Below, in pieces: positions 23,557 to 32,678 of a DNA stretch of 64,000 nt. The notes under the pieces are model-generated. The model did not search any database. It saw only the letters and a program-made list of their open reading frames with translations, and had not been told where the DNA came from. Where the stretch lies: the NCBI RefSeq assembly GCF_003386165.1, contig NZ_QRDV01000008.1, positions 143,103-207,102 on the forward strand, given 5' to 3'. Origin of the DNA: Winogradskyella eximia (lineage in GTDB: Bacteria; Bacteroidota; Bacteroidia; Flavobacteriales; Flavobacteriaceae). Made by a program: the position numbers and the translations under genes. Positions within the stretch are counted from its first letter, which is position 1, and each line of letters starts with the position of its first letter.

Positions 23557-23895
23557 TTACTCCCAATGTTCACGGTCTTTATCCATATACTCTTGTATTT
23601 TTTTCTTTTCCCAATCCTTATTAAACAGAAAATTTGGACCAAAAACACCCAAGAAATGGAACACTAATCCTATGCCCCAAAATACAGCTGTCGCATAAGG
23701 GCCAAATCCAGAAAAACCAGCATTAACACCTATTAGTATTATTAAAAAAATATTGACAACCACATAAACAGCTAAATGCCAATAAAAACCAATTAAAGCA
23801 TCTACTTTTTTCTTGGCTCTTAAATAAGCTTCTTCAGTTCTAAAATCGCTAGATTTATCTGGTTCTTCGTATGGTTCTATATGATATTTTTCCAT
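23557..23895 (-). CDS. 2TM-domain protein
   Basis: 112 residues. Acidic N-terminus (EPYEEPDKSSDFRTEEAY), then the 2TM pattern AKKKVDALIGFYWHLAVYVV, two membrane helices (about 37-57 and 67-88) and the tail FNKDWEKKKIQEYMDKD. Paralog of its two neighbours and of the C-terminal domain of the histidine kinase. Gaps of 12 and 15 bp to the adjacent genes support co-transcription. Confidence 0.88.
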   Translation of the reverse strand: MEKYHIEPYEEPDKSSDFRTEEAYLRAKKKVDALIGFYWHLAVYVVVNIFLIILIGVNAGFSGFGPYATAVFWGIGLVFHFLGVFGPNFLFNKDWEKKKIQEYMDKDREHWE

Positions 23896-23907
23896 TGTAC
23901 GTTATTT

Positions 23908-24228
23908 TTAATCTTTTTGTAATTCATCATTCATATATTTTTCAATTTTTCGCTCTTCCCAATCCTCTCCTAAGATAAGCGGAAGTCCAAAAACTGAAAA
24001 TGCATGCAACGCAATTGCTATTCCCCAAACTAACCATGTAGCAAGGGTAGAAAAATCATAAAAAGCTTGATCAAATGTTTCACCCATATTCATATTACTC
24101 ATCACTTTTACAACTGTAATAATAGTGTTAATTACAAAGTAAACTCCTAAATGCGTGTAAAAACGCTTTAGCTTTTCAACTTTATTTTTAGCTTTTAAAA
24201 ACTTTAAATTTGAATCTTGTTCTTTCAT
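23908..24228 (-). CDS. 2TM-domain protein
   Basis: 106 residues: LKAKNKVEKLKRFYTHLGVY leading into membrane helix 1, helix 2 around residues 62-82 (STLATWLVWGIAIALHAFSV), and the tail LILGEDWEERKIEKYMND, the most canonical 2TM ending in this operon. It lies 12 bp after the kinase gene, whose own C-terminus carries the same module. Confidence 0.88.
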   Translation of the reverse strand: MKEQDSNLKFLKAKNKVEKLKRFYTHLGVYFVINTIITVVKVMSNMNMGETFDQAFYDFSTLATWLVWGIAIALHAFSVFGLPLILGEDWEERKIEKYMNDELQKD

Positions 24229-24240
24229 AATTTCATAAAA

Positions 24241-25593
24241 TTAATTCCAACGATTCTTCTGATCTTGCTTGTTCATGTATTCTTCAATCTTTCGTTTTTC
24301 CCAGCCAGCGCCTAGAGCTCCATCATCTACAAACACTCTATAAGCTTGAAAAACTAAACTTAAACCCCAACCAAAAGCTGGAAACCAAAACCATTGTATC
24401 GTCATATAAGAATAATTATACCAGATAAAAACTAAAAATGGTATGACAAATACGTAAGAAATTAAACTGTAATAAAACCCTTTTAATTCTTCTACGCGTT
24501 TGCGAGCTCTAACATAATCATCGTTAAGACGCTCTTGTGATTTTTGTGCTGTTCTCATGATTGAAACTTGTTTTGTGAGCATCGGAATTGCTACTGCAAA
24601 ATCCTTTTCTCGTTGATTGATGTGTACTATTCGTTTTGAAAGTAGTTGGTATCGTTGTTTTATATTTTCTAAACCAACACCACTACTCTTCTTTACTATT
24701 TGTTTTGGTTGCAAATTATTCATCACTACCAAGTAATCTCCATCTTCGTATATTTTGACATGTAATGGTTTAGTTGTTGTTACCATATTATGCTTTACGG
24801 CATTTTCTAAAAGTAACTGTAATGATAAGGGCACTACTTTGCTTTCTGGATTTGAGGCCTTATCCGGAATTTCGAAAATGATACTATCTTCAAATCGCAT
24901 TTTTAAAAGCGACATGTATGTTCTGGCAAAATTCAATTCTTCATCTACCGTTACCAATTCTTTACTTTTCTGTTCTAAGACATAGCGGTAAACTTTTGAT
25001 AATGACGTTGTAAATTTTTGCGCGTTTTCTGGATTTTCTTCAATTAAGCTTGTTAATACATTTAAACTATTAAATAGAAAATGAGGATCTAACTGGTTTT
25101 TTAAAGCATCAAACTTGGCGCTTGCTGCACCTGCTATAACCTTTTGTTCTTTTATTTTATTTTTCTGGTAACGATTATAGAAATAAACAACATGAAAAAC
25201 AGTTACAATAGTTAAGGTAACCCATAAACCAAAGGAATAACCTCTCCAAGATTCTCGACCAATAAAGGTCTCAAAATCCATATCGTATAAAACTATCGCA
25301 GTAAACAGTCTTAAAAAAAATATACCTATTAGAGTAATAACCGTACTACCAATACTACCGTAAATCACTCTTTTAATAGTTTCTCCTGGTTTCCATGTAC
25401 GTTTTTCCATGTAATAAAAAAACGTCATATTAGAATACCCTAAGACAAATGCATAGAGTTGATAAAACCCAAAGTCTATTAAAAAATCACTAACAGATTT
25501 AAATTCAAAACCACCAGAAAACAGATGTCCTATTACAAAGACTGCACTACCAATAGCAAAGGTTAGTATAATTTTTTTTAAAGACTTTTTCAT
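24241..25593 (-). CDS. LytS-type sensor histidine kinase with C-terminal 2TM domain
   Basis: 450 residues. Four membrane helices occupy about 7-140. The His_kinase domain has the phospho-acceptor motif QLDPHFLFNSLNVLTSLIEE (His171) and an HATPase region with LLLENAVKHN and GVGLENIKQR. From about residue 350 a complete 2TM module is fused (DDYVRARKRVEELKGFYYSL..., GWEKRKIEEYMNKQ), homologous to the three small genes that follow. It partners with the LytTR regulator at 22434. The arrangement suggests that the 2TM modules associate in the membrane with the kinase; the stimulus is unknown. Confidence 0.92.
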   Translation of the reverse strand: MKKSLKKIILTFAIGSAVFVIGHLFSGGFEFKSVSDFLIDFGFYQLYAFVLGYSNMTFFYYMEKRTWKPGETIKRVIYGSIGSTVITLIGIFFLRLFTAIVLYDMDFETFIGRESWRGYSFGLWVTLTIVTVFHVVYFYNRYQKNKIKEQKVIAGAASAKFDALKNQLDPHFLFNSLNVLTSLIEENPENAQKFTTSLSKVYRYVLEQKSKELVTVDEELNFARTYMSLLKMRFEDSIIFEIPDKASNPESKVVPLSLQLLLENAVKHNMVTTTKPLHVKIYEDGDYLVVMNNLQPKQIVKKSSGVGLENIKQRYQLLSKRIVHINQREKDFAVAIPMLTKQVSIMRTAQKSQERLNDDYVRARKRVEELKGFYYSLISYVFVIPFLVFIWYNYSYMTIQWFWFPAFGWGLSLVFQAYRVFVDDGALGAGWEKRKIEEYMNKQDQKNRWN

Positions 25594-25607
25594 GTGTTAA
25601 ATATTTA

Positions 25608-26231
25608 TTATGCTTTGCATTCTTTAGCTACCATTACTGCACGTTCTTTCCCCCAATTTGGATGAAGTTCACTCTTTGGTTTAAAGGTATCAAAAAGTTT
25701 AAGCGATGCTTCAATGTCTTTACAAAATGGAGCTGTATCTTGACCAAAATATTTTGCGCTATTTAAGTTCCAATCTGCTTTACAAAATGTAGCTCTAGGA
25801 TTCTTTGGTTCTAACACTAACGCTTTGCTATATAATTCATTTATTTTTGCTCCATATTTCATACCGTAAGTCATTCCATCAAAAACAACCCAATTGGTAA
25901 AAATCTGAGCTTGCATTACCATTAACTCGGCATTATCTTCACTGATCGTCATTGCCAAATCTAAATGTTCTTGTGCCTTATCTAACTGCGCTTTTAATAC
26001 GGTTCCGTCTTTCTCATTCCAGCTTTTTAAGCTATTAATCTGAGCAATGTAATAACTAGGCAACCATTCTTTTGGTTCTGCTTTTGCTATACGTTCAAAC
26101 ATATTTTCTGCATCGTCCATGTTACCGTTTTGCCAAAGAGTAAAGGCTTTAGTCATTCCTTTTTCAAAATTTGTTTGTGCAGTTGCAATTCCTGACATTA
26201 CAAGTAATGCGATGATGATTATATTTTTCAT
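25608..26231 (-). CDS. Secreted TPR-like protein
   Basis: 207 residues with a signal peptide (cleavage near MSGIATAQ). Helical repeats resemble TPRs: AFTLWQNGNMDDAENMFERIAKAEPKEWLPSYYIAQI and LYSKALVLEPKNPRATFCKADW. Two C-terminal cysteine-containing segments (APFCKDIEAS, VAKECKA) may form a disulfide. Second gene of the operon, 10 bp after the DUF2141 gene and 14 bp before the kinase, so it may be part of the signal input. Periplasmic. Confidence 0.82.
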   Translation of the reverse strand: MKNIIIIALLVMSGIATAQTNFEKGMTKAFTLWQNGNMDDAENMFERIAKAEPKEWLPSYYIAQINSLKSWNEKDGTVLKAQLDKAQEHLDLAMTISEDNAELMVMQAQIFTNWVVFDGMTYGMKYGAKINELYSKALVLEPKNPRATFCKADWNLNSAKYFGQDTAPFCKDIEASLKLFDTFKPKSELHPNWGKERAVMVAKECKA

Positions 26232-26241
26232 TGTTATAATA

Positions 26242-26664
26242 TTAAAGTGTTATAGTTATTGATTTGTTGTCTCTTAATTCAAATTTAGCATCTTCCCATT
26301 GTGGTGGTCCCATGAAACCTTTAGCATCATTAGAGCATCCGTAATCTTCAGAAGGAATACCAAAAAAGTTGGTATCCATTTTTCCATTATCGTTTTCATC
26401 ATGAAAGATTGAAACAGCATAAGTTCCATTAGGAATATCTTCAAAAGTTACTGTACATTGATTATTTTTTATAACACTTTTAGACCCTTTATACGATGTG
26501 TTTAAAAAGTTATTTTCAGCATTATAAAGCGCAATAAACATTTTACCATCATTATTACTAGCCTCTTTAACATTCACCGTAATTGTGAAATTGTCTTGAG
26601 CTTCTAGTTGAAACCCTAAAGAACTAATAATAAAAACAATAATGATTTTGGTAAGTATATTCAT
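26242..26664 (-). CDS. DUF2141-domain secreted protein
   Basis: 140 residues with a signal peptide to about residue 22. The domain has the DUF2141 signature: ITVNVKEASNNDGKMFIALYN, TFEDIPNGTYAVSIFHDENDNGKMDTNFFGIPSEDYG and GPPQWEDAKFEL. The DENDNGKMDTN segment is a conserved acidic, calcium-loop-like motif of the family. First gene of the kinase/2TM/LytTR operon. Periplasmic; function unknown. Confidence 0.9.
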   Translation of the reverse strand: MNILTKIIIVFIISSLGFQLEAQDNFTITVNVKEASNNDGKMFIALYNAENNFLNTSYKGSKSVIKNNQCTVTFEDIPNGTYAVSIFHDENDNGKMDTNFFGIPSEDYGCSNDAKGFMGPPQWEDAKFELRDNKSITITL

Positions 26665-26855
26665 GGTTATATAATTTTATTTGATACAAATATCGAATAC
26701 AAGTCTTGGTTTTTAAAACTGATATTACTGAAATGTGTTTTTTATATGATGAACTGTGATTATTATATAATTCTATTCAAAAACCGTAACTTTTCAATGA
26801 AGTTTTATACTTGTATTACTAAAGTGACTGAGCTTTAAAAATAATGCATTAAATA

Positions 26856-27506
26856 ATGAAAGCAACATTTAAACTTGTTACCTACAAAAAAAGTATGGAG
26901 GAAAAAGACGGTTTTGCCGTCACTGTTATTACGTCTTTTATACTCGTTATGGCTGGTGCTTACTTAGTTATTGAGTTAAAAATGAACCCTTTTATTATTG
27001 GTATTATACTTATTGGTTACAAATATATTATTGGTCCATATATAAGAAAACAGTTTACAGATTGGGTTAAGGAAAGAGATATTACTGGTATTGTGGAATT
27101 CTTTGACGACTATTTAGAAGTTAAAAACAATACAAACTCCACAAAAATATTCTATGCAGAATTAGAATCTATCTACATAAATTATAATCACATAAAGGGA
27201 AAATCATTTTCTGCAAAAGACATTATACATAATGGTTTAGCAGAAATAAAACTGTATACCAAAGACGAAGAACTAAAAAAATTCAAATTTCTAATAGAGA
27301 ATGAAAATCAAATTAATGACCTAAAACCTATTTGGAAAAACTTATACCTTTCAGGCATATTTATACGTGAAAAATTAGGGAACCATGAGCATAAAACAAT
27401 TATGTTTGATGGAGATTTAACAGACGACAAACTCAAATCTTTAATGACAGAATTACAAGTGAGTTCATTTTACAAACCGCCTTTGCGCCATAAAAAACTC
27501 AACTAA
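26856..27506 (+). CDS. Hypothetical membrane protein
   Basis: 216 residues. Two membrane helices near the N-terminus (about 20-40 and 43-62: FAVTVITSFILVMAGAYLVI, PFIIGIILIGYKYIIGPYI), then a soluble domain of about 140 residues with PH-like strand texture (ITGIVEFFDDYLEVKNNTNS, ELESIYINYNHIKG, LKKFKFLIENENQI). Family not recognised. It is divergent from the LytTR operon and followed by a strong shared terminator with ndk. Confidence 0.7.
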   Translation: MKATFKLVTYKKSMEEKDGFAVTVITSFILVMAGAYLVIELKMNPFIIGIILIGYKYIIGPYIRKQFTDWVKERDITGIVEFFDDYLEVKNNTNSTKIFYAELESIYINYNHIKGKSFSAKDIIHNGLAEIKLYTKDEELKKFKFLIENENQINDLKPIWKNLYLSGIFIREKLGNHEHKTIMFDGDLTDDKLKSLMTELQVSSFYKPPLRHKKLN

Positions 27507-27515
27507 TGGAAATAA

Positions 27516-27546
27516 AAAAAGACCATCTATTACAGATGGTCTTTTT
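27516..27546. terminator. Bidirectional terminator
   Basis: AAAAAGACCATCT / AGATGGTCTTTTT, a perfect 13-bp stem with a 5-base loop, between convergent genes 26856-27506 and ndk. Confidence 0.92.
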
Positions 27547-27567
27547 AAATAAGATATAAGATATTGC

Positions 27568-27987
27568 TTAAAACATATCTCTTCCTGCAAAATGGAATGC
27601 GCTTTCAATAGCTGCATTTTCATCACTATCACTTCCGTGAACAGCGTTTTCTCCAATAGAAGCTGCGTATAATTTACGGATAGTACCTTCAGCTGCATCA
27701 GCAGGATTAGTAGCTCCGATTAAAGTTCTAAAATCTTCAACAGCATTGTCTTTTTCTAAAACTGCTGCAACGATTGGTCCACGAGTCATATATTCTACTA
27801 ACTCTCCAAAAAATGGACGTTCGTTATGTATTGCGTAAAATTCCTCAGCATCTGCTTTGGTCATTTGCGTTAATTTCATTGCTACGATTCTAAATCCTGA
27901 AGCAGAAATTTTTTCTAATATTGCGCCAATGTGTCCTTTTTCAACAGCATCAGGCTTTAACATTGTAAATGTTCTGTTAGTTGCCAT
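27568..27987 (-). CDS. ndk: Nucleoside diphosphate kinase
   Basis: Transfers the gamma-phosphate from NTP to NDP in the cytoplasm. 139 residues from [15 protein letters not shown]. An upstream in-frame ATG at 28011 (MHLIKKKY extension) is rejected because it does not belong to the family's N-terminus. Catalytic His117 lies in the signature [12 protein letters not shown]; the Kpn loop and the nucleotide-binding residues ([13 protein letters not shown]) are intact. Single-gene unit, divergent from the DHH phosphoesterase gene. Confidence 0.97.
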   Translation of the reverse strand: MATNRTFTMLKPDAVEKGHIGAILEKISASGFRIVAMKLTQMTKADAEEFYAIHNERPFFGELVEYMTRGPIVAAVLEKDNAVEDFRTLIGATNPADAAEGTIRKLYAASIGENAVHGSDSDENAAIESAFHFAGRDMF

Positions 27988-28075
27988 GTATTTTTTTTTA
28001 ATGAGGTGCAAAAGTAATGTATTTCTTTAATTAATCAAGTACTTCAAATATTAAAAAATTGTATCTTCGTCAACT

Positions 28076-29110
28076 ATGAATAAAGGACAGATTTCCGAAA
28101 TAAAAGCACTTTTAAGTACACCTAAGAATATTGTGATTGTACCACATAGAAATCCAGATGGAGATGCCATGGGTTCTACATTAGGCTTGTATCATTATTT
28201 AAAATTATATCATCACAATGCAACTATAATTGCACCTAACGATTATCCAGATTTTTTAAAATGGCTGCCAGGAGATGATACCGTTTTAAAGTTTGAAGCC
28301 AACCCAGAAGAAAGTCATCCTCTTATAGAGGCCGCAGATCTTATTTTTACATTAGACTTTAATGCCTTTCATAGAGCAGGACACCAAATGGCTGAAGTTT
28401 TAGAAAAATCTGAAGCTATTAAAATAATGATAGATCATCACCAACAACCAGATGATTACGCTAAGTATATGTACTCGGATGTAAAAATGTCCTCAACCTG
28501 CGAAATGGTTTATAATTTTATTGAAATGCTTGGCGATGTAGCTAAAATCAATTCTACTATTGCAACATGCTTGTATGTTGGTATTATGACGGATACTGGG
28601 TCTTTCCGCTTCCCGGCAACTACTAGTAGAACACACGAGGTAATAGGACAATTAATAGAAAAAGGTGCTGAGAATTCTCAAATCCATAATAATATATACG
28701 ACACCAACAGTTACAGTCGTTTACAACTTTTAGGTAGAGCCATGCAAAACTTAAAGGTAATTCCAGAATTAAGAACAGCTTATATGACACTTTCTCAAGC
28801 TGAATTAGATGAATTTAACTTTAAAAAAGGAGATACCGAAGGATTTGTAAATTATGCATTATCCTTAAAAGGCATTATATTTGCTGCGATTTTTATAGAA
28901 AACAAACAAGATAGCATTATAAAAATCTCGTTACGTAGTAAAGGAGAATTTTCGGTTAACGAATTTTCTAGAGCACATTTTCACGGAGGTGGACACACAA
29001 ATGCTGCAGGAGGACGTAGTGATGATGATATGCCAACAACTATAAATAATTTTATTAGTATATTACCACAGTATAAACAAGAGTTGTCCCATACCCAAAA
29101 TGGGCTTTAA
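28076..29110 (+). CDS. nrnA: DHH-family phosphoesterase (NrnA-like nanoRNase/pAp phosphatase)
   Basis: 344 residues, the usual length of NrnA. DHH motifs: VPHRNPDGDAMGSTLGL (I), LDFNAFHRAG (II), MIDHHQQPD (III, the DHH triad) and GIMTDTGSFRF (IV). The DHHA1 substrate domain has HFHGGGHTNAAGG. The enzyme degrades very short RNAs to mononucleotides and dephosphorylates 3'-phosphoadenosine 5'-phosphate. It precedes gldI by 11 bp and is likely co-transcribed with gldI and the cyclophilin-FKBP gene, as is common in Flavobacteriia. Confidence 0.9.
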   Translation: MNKGQISEIKALLSTPKNIVIVPHRNPDGDAMGSTLGLYHYLKLYHHNATIIAPNDYPDFLKWLPGDDTVLKFEANPEESHPLIEAADLIFTLDFNAFHRAGHQMAEVLEKSEAIKIMIDHHQQPDDYAKYMYSDVKMSSTCEMVYNFIEMLGDVAKINSTIATCLYVGIMTDTGSFRFPATTSRTHEVIGQLIEKGAENSQIHNNIYDTNSYSRLQLLGRAMQNLKVIPELRTAYMTLSQAELDEFNFKKGDTEGFVNYALSLKGIIFAAIFIENKQDSIIKISLRSKGEFSVNEFSRAHFHGGGHTNAAGGRSDDDMPTTINNFISILPQYKQELSHTQNGL

Positions 29111-29121
29111 AATTAATTAAT

Positions 29122-29655
29122 ATGAAAAACCTACTCATCGTATTTACCATTGTCTTACTCTGTTTCAGTTGTAAATCACCAGAAGCTCGCATGCCAGAAT
29201 CAGTACAATCGGGTTCATTCTTAAAAGCCTCTGCAGAACGTAACAAAAAACTGAACGAGCACGAGCATAAGCAAATTCAAGATATTATTAAAAGTAATCC
29301 TAATAGAGACTACATTGCCTCAGAAAGTGGTTTTTGGTATTATTACAACACTAAAATGGAACGTGATACCATTCAACCAAAATTTGGCAACGTCATAAAT
29401 TTCACTTTTGATGTTTCTAATCTTGAAGGAGACGAAATTTACGCTAACACCAACAAAACCTATGTCATGGACAAGGAAGAATTGTTCACAGGTTTGCGTG
29501 AAGGTTTAAAACTCTTAAAACCTACCGAAACAGCAACATTTATATTCCCATCCCAAAAAGCATTTGGTTATTATGGAGATGAATATAAAATAGGAACTAA
29601 TGTTCCATTAATTTGTGAAGTAACCTTAAACACTATAATTCAAAAAAATGATTAA
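29122..29655 (+). CDS. gldI: Gliding-motility lipoprotein GldI, FKBP-type prolyl isomerase
   Basis: 177 residues with a lipoprotein signal (lipobox LCFSC, Cys17) and one FKBP domain at about 75-175 ([64 protein letters not shown]). GldI is a periplasmic peptidyl-prolyl isomerase needed for gliding/T9SS function in Flavobacterium johnsoniae, presumably folding T9SS components or cargo. Its last 8 bases overlap the start of the next gene. This gene supports a T9SS-bearing flavobacterium, consistent with the sorting-domain proteins at 43.6-53.7 kb. Confidence 0.92.
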   Translation: MKNLLIVFTIVLLCFSCKSPEARMPESVQSGSFLKASAERNKKLNEHEHKQIQDIIKSNPNRDYIASESGFWYYYNTKMERDTIQPKFGNVINFTFDVSNLEGDEIYANTNKTYVMDKEELFTGLREGLKLLKPTETATFIFPSQKAFGYYGDEYKIGTNVPLICEVTLNTIIQKND

Positions 29656-30868
29656 AAAAGCGCTTACAGCATTCGTTGTACTAGTAGTATTGGCAAATAT
29701 ATCTTGCCAAGAACGTTATCCTGATTTAGAAGATGGGCTTTATGCCGAAATTGTAACCTCTAAAGATACTATGGTTGCAAAATTATTCTTTGATGAAGCA
29801 CCCGTAACTGTTGCCAACTTTGTTGCATTAGCAGAAGGGACACATCCTTTGGTTAAAGAAGAATTTAAAGGAAAACGTTATTATGATTCATTAACGTTTC
29901 ACCGTGTTATGAATGATTTTATGATTCAAGGTGGTGACCCAACCGGAACTGGTAGTGGTGATCCTGGATATAAATTTGAAGATGAACTTGTTGAAAATTT
30001 AAGACATGATAAACCTGGAATGTTATCTATGGCAAATCCTGGTGTTAATGCTAACGGAAGTCAGTTTTTTATTATTGAAAAAGCAACACCTTGGTTAGAC
30101 GGCTATGATGAGCAAGGTAATTTAAAAGATTGTGCAAATCCTAGAGTATATTGTCATGCTGTATTTGGTGAGTTGGTAAAAGGCTTAAATGTGCTAGATA
30201 CAATCTCTAATGTTAAAGTAGAGCCTAGATCTAATAAACCTTTGGAAGATGTTGTTATTGAAAAAGTAAATATTATAAGAAAAGGTTCTGCAGCAAAAAA
30301 ATTCGATGCACCTAAAGTATTCACTGAAGAATTACCTAAAATTAAAGAAAGAGCTGCAAAAGCTAAAGCCGAAGCACAAGCTAAAGCTGAAGAAGCTAAA
30401 AAAGAAGCCAAAGCTAAAGCTGATTTAGCAAGAACGGAATTCTTAAAAAAGAATGAAGAATTAAAAGGACGTAAAATTGAATCTCCAACAGGTATGGCTA
30501 TGATTTTTACACATGAAAGTAATGGTGTAAAACCAAAACCTACAGATCGTGTAAATATAGAATGTGCTGGTTATTTAGAAAATGGAGAGTTGTTCTGGAC
30601 CACTTGGAAAGATGTCGCTGAAAAAAATGGAAAATACGACGAACGAACTGATAAAGCTGGTCGTTATACTTATTTTGACATGCCTTACAACGAAACCGCT
30701 ACCTTAATAGCAGGTTTTAGAGAAGCTATGTTACATATGAAAATAGGTGATAAAGCAAGAGTTTATATTCCTTACTATTTAGGTTATGGCGAAAGAGGAA
30801 ATCCTCCTGTAATACCTGGAAATGCTAACCTTGTTTTTGACATTGAATTAGCTGGAATTAAAAAATAG
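29648..30868 (+). CDS. Cyclophilin-FKBP fusion prolyl isomerase, lipoprotein
   Basis: 406 residues. Lipoprotein signal (lipobox NISC, Cys20), cyclophilin domain at about 33-215 ([36 protein letters not shown]), an Ala/Lys/Glu coiled linker at about 237-265 ([20 protein letters not shown]) and an FKBP domain at about 290-405 ([32 protein letters not shown]). Two unrelated isomerase folds are thus joined in one exported protein. It overlaps gldI by 8 bp, so translation is probably coupled. It likely assists folding of exported proteins alongside GldI. Confidence 0.93.
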   Translation: MIKKALTAFVVLVVLANISCQERYPDLEDGLYAEIVTSKDTMVAKLFFDEAPVTVANFVALAEGTHPLVKEEFKGKRYYDSLTFHRVMNDFMIQGGDPTGTGSGDPGYKFEDELVENLRHDKPGMLSMANPGVNANGSQFFIIEKATPWLDGYDEQGNLKDCANPRVYCHAVFGELVKGLNVLDTISNVKVEPRSNKPLEDVVIEKVNIIRKGSAAKKFDAPKVFTEELPKIKERAAKAKAEAQAKAEEAKKEAKAKADLARTEFLKKNEELKGRKIESPTGMAMIFTHESNGVKPKPTDRVNIECAGYLENGELFWTTWKDVAEKNGKYDERTDKAGRYTYFDMPYNETATLIAGFREAMLHMKIGDKARVYIPYYLGYGERGNPPVIPGNANLVFDIELAGIKK

Positions 30869-30890
30869 TTACTATTACGGAATAATATAA

Positions 30891-30936
30891 AAAGACCTGT
30901 TAAGTTTAGAACTTAACAGGTCTTTTTTTTTTTTTT
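30891..30936. terminator. Strong terminator after the gldI operon
   Basis: AAAGACCTGTTAAGTT / AACTTAACAGGTCTTT, a perfect 16-bp stem with a 3-base loop and a 15-T run. Serves the plus-strand operon and may also act for pepD from the other side. Confidence 0.93.
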
Positions 30937-30999
30937 GCACTAATTTCAATATTGTCTTTACTAGAAAAACAATAAAGTGAAATTTATTATCCCATATAA

Positions 31000-32463
31000 C
31001 TAAGCTTTAGGTATATTTTTTAATATCTCTAATACAAATTTCCAATACTTTTGAGCAGAAGAAATCTGTGCACGCTCATCTGGGGAGTGTGCTCCTTTAA
31101 TATTTGGTCCAAAACTAATCATATCCATGTTTGGATAGTTTGTTCCTAAAATACCACATTCAAGTCCTGCATGGCAAGCTGCAACATGTGGTTTTTCACC
31201 ATTATTTAAACGCTCGTAAATTGGCACCATTAATTTTAAAATGTCCGAATCCATGTTTGGAGCCCAACCAGGATAATCACCAGAAAACTCAACTTCACAA
31301 CCTGTAAGTTCAAAAACAGAACGCAATGTATTTGCTAAATCTAGTTTTGTACTTTCTACAGAACTACGTGTTAAACAGCCAATTTTAATGTGGCCATCTT
31401 TTACAATAACTCTAGCGATATTATTAGACGTTTCTACTAAACCTTCAATATCCGGACTCATACGGTATACACCATTCCAAGCCGCATACAAAGCTCTAGT
31501 TAAGCCCTCTTGCACTCCTAAATCCATTATTTTCTCTGGAGTCTCTGTTTTAGAAACAACAATTTCTAAATCTGGCTCCATCGTTTTAAATTCAGTTTTT
31601 AGACTATCACCAAGGTCTTTCATTTCTGCTTCAAAAGCAGCTTCATGTACAGCATCAATTGCAACAATTGCATTACTTTCTCTTGGAATAGCATTACGTA
31701 AACTTCCACCATCGATTTCAGAAATACGAAGTCCGAAGTTTTCAAAACCATCAAATAATAAACGGTTCATTAATTTATTGGCATTACCTAAACCTTCATG
31801 AATTTGCATTCCGGAATGTCCACCTTGTAACCCTTTTACTGTAATAGTATAACCCAATTTAAATTCAGGTGTTTCTTCTTCTTTGTACTCGCGTGTTGCC
31901 GTAACATCTACTCCACCAGCACAACCTACTCCAATTTCGTCATCCTCTTCTGTATCTAAATTTAAAAGAATATCACCATTAAGTAAACCTCCTTTAAGGC
32001 CTTTAGCACCTGTCATGCCTGTTTCTTCATCAATAGTAAACAATGCTTCTAAAGCCGGATGCGCAATAGTCTCACTTTCTAAAATAGCCATAATTGTTGC
32101 TACCCCAAGTCCATTATCTGCACCAAGGGTTGTACCATTGGCTTTTACCCAGTCTCCTTCTACAAACATTTCAATACCTTGCTCATCAAAATTAAACACC
32201 GTATCGTTATTTTTTTGATGTACCATATCTAAATGGCTCTGCATTACAATAGGCTTTCGGTCTTCCATACCTTTTGATGCTGGCTTACGGATAATTACAT
32301 TCCCAACTTCATCTTCTATTGTTTCTAAACCTAAATGTTTTCCAAAATCTTTCATGAATTGAATCACACGTTCTTCCTTTTTTGAAGGTCGTGGCACAGC
32401 GTTTAAATCTGCGAATTTATTCCATAATTCTTTTGGCTCTAAGGCTCTTATTTCTGAACTCAT
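31000..32463 (-). CDS. pepD: Cytosolic beta-Ala-His/Xaa-His dipeptidase (M20)
   Basis: 487 residues, full length for PepD. Metal and catalytic motifs of the M20 family are visible: VMQSHLDMVHQKN (His and Asp), LGADNGLGVATIMA (bridging Asp), FTIDEETGMTGAKGL (catalytic Glu and ligand Glu), VGCAGGVDV, and GPNIKGAHSPDERAQI (C-terminal His ligand). It hydrolyses dipeptides such as carnosine-type and Xaa-His. No signal peptide, so cytoplasmic. A TAnnTTTG-type element (complement of 32486-32493) lies 23 bp upstream. Single gene at the left edge of accessory region B. Confidence 0.94.
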   Translation of the reverse strand: MSSEIRALEPKELWNKFADLNAVPRPSKKEERVIQFMKDFGKHLGLETIEDEVGNVIIRKPASKGMEDRKPIVMQSHLDMVHQKNNDTVFNFDEQGIEMFVEGDWVKANGTTLGADNGLGVATIMAILESETIAHPALEALFTIDEETGMTGAKGLKGGLLNGDILLNLDTEEDDEIGVGCAGGVDVTATREYKEEETPEFKLGYTITVKGLQGGHSGMQIHEGLGNANKLMNRLLFDGFENFGLRISEIDGGSLRNAIPRESNAIVAIDAVHEAAFEAEMKDLGDSLKTEFKTMEPDLEIVVSKTETPEKIMDLGVQEGLTRALYAAWNGVYRMSPDIEGLVETSNNIARVIVKDGHIKIGCLTRSSVESTKLDLANTLRSVFELTGCEVEFSGDYPGWAPNMDSDILKLMVPIYERLNNGEKPHVAACHAGLECGILGTNYPNMDMISFGPNIKGAHSPDERAQISSAQKYWKFVLEILKNIPKA

Positions 32464-32624
32464 ATGTCTTTATTTTATTGAATTGCAAATTTACAAAATA
32501 TGAACCATTCTTTTTTGATTTTAGGAATTGAAAGCTTTTTAAGATTCTAATTTAAAACGGAGTTTGAATTTGATAATAATAAACCCTTTTGTACTGCAGT
32601 TTTTTTTTCAAAGTTTAGTAATAT

Positions 32625-32660
32625 TTTGTGGTTATGTTGCGTATATTTAGGTGTTAGCAC
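32625..32660 (+). repeat. Partial attC-like site at the left end of region B
   Basis: GGTTATGTTGCGTATATTTAGG followed by GTTAGCAC (32653-32660). The 3' box matches the 5' box of R8 (ATGTTAAC) at 6 of 8 positions. The rest of the element is missing or unrecognisable. It is 18 bp before the TTG start of the first region B gene, as in other cassettes. Confidence 0.35.
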
Positions 32661-32678
32661 AGATTTGAAAACTGCAAC

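Noticed and set aside
27988-28011. Eight-residue extension of Ndk (MHLIKKKY)
   Set aside because: Ndk proteins begin at the [14 protein letters not shown] position; the extension is formed by the A-rich leader.
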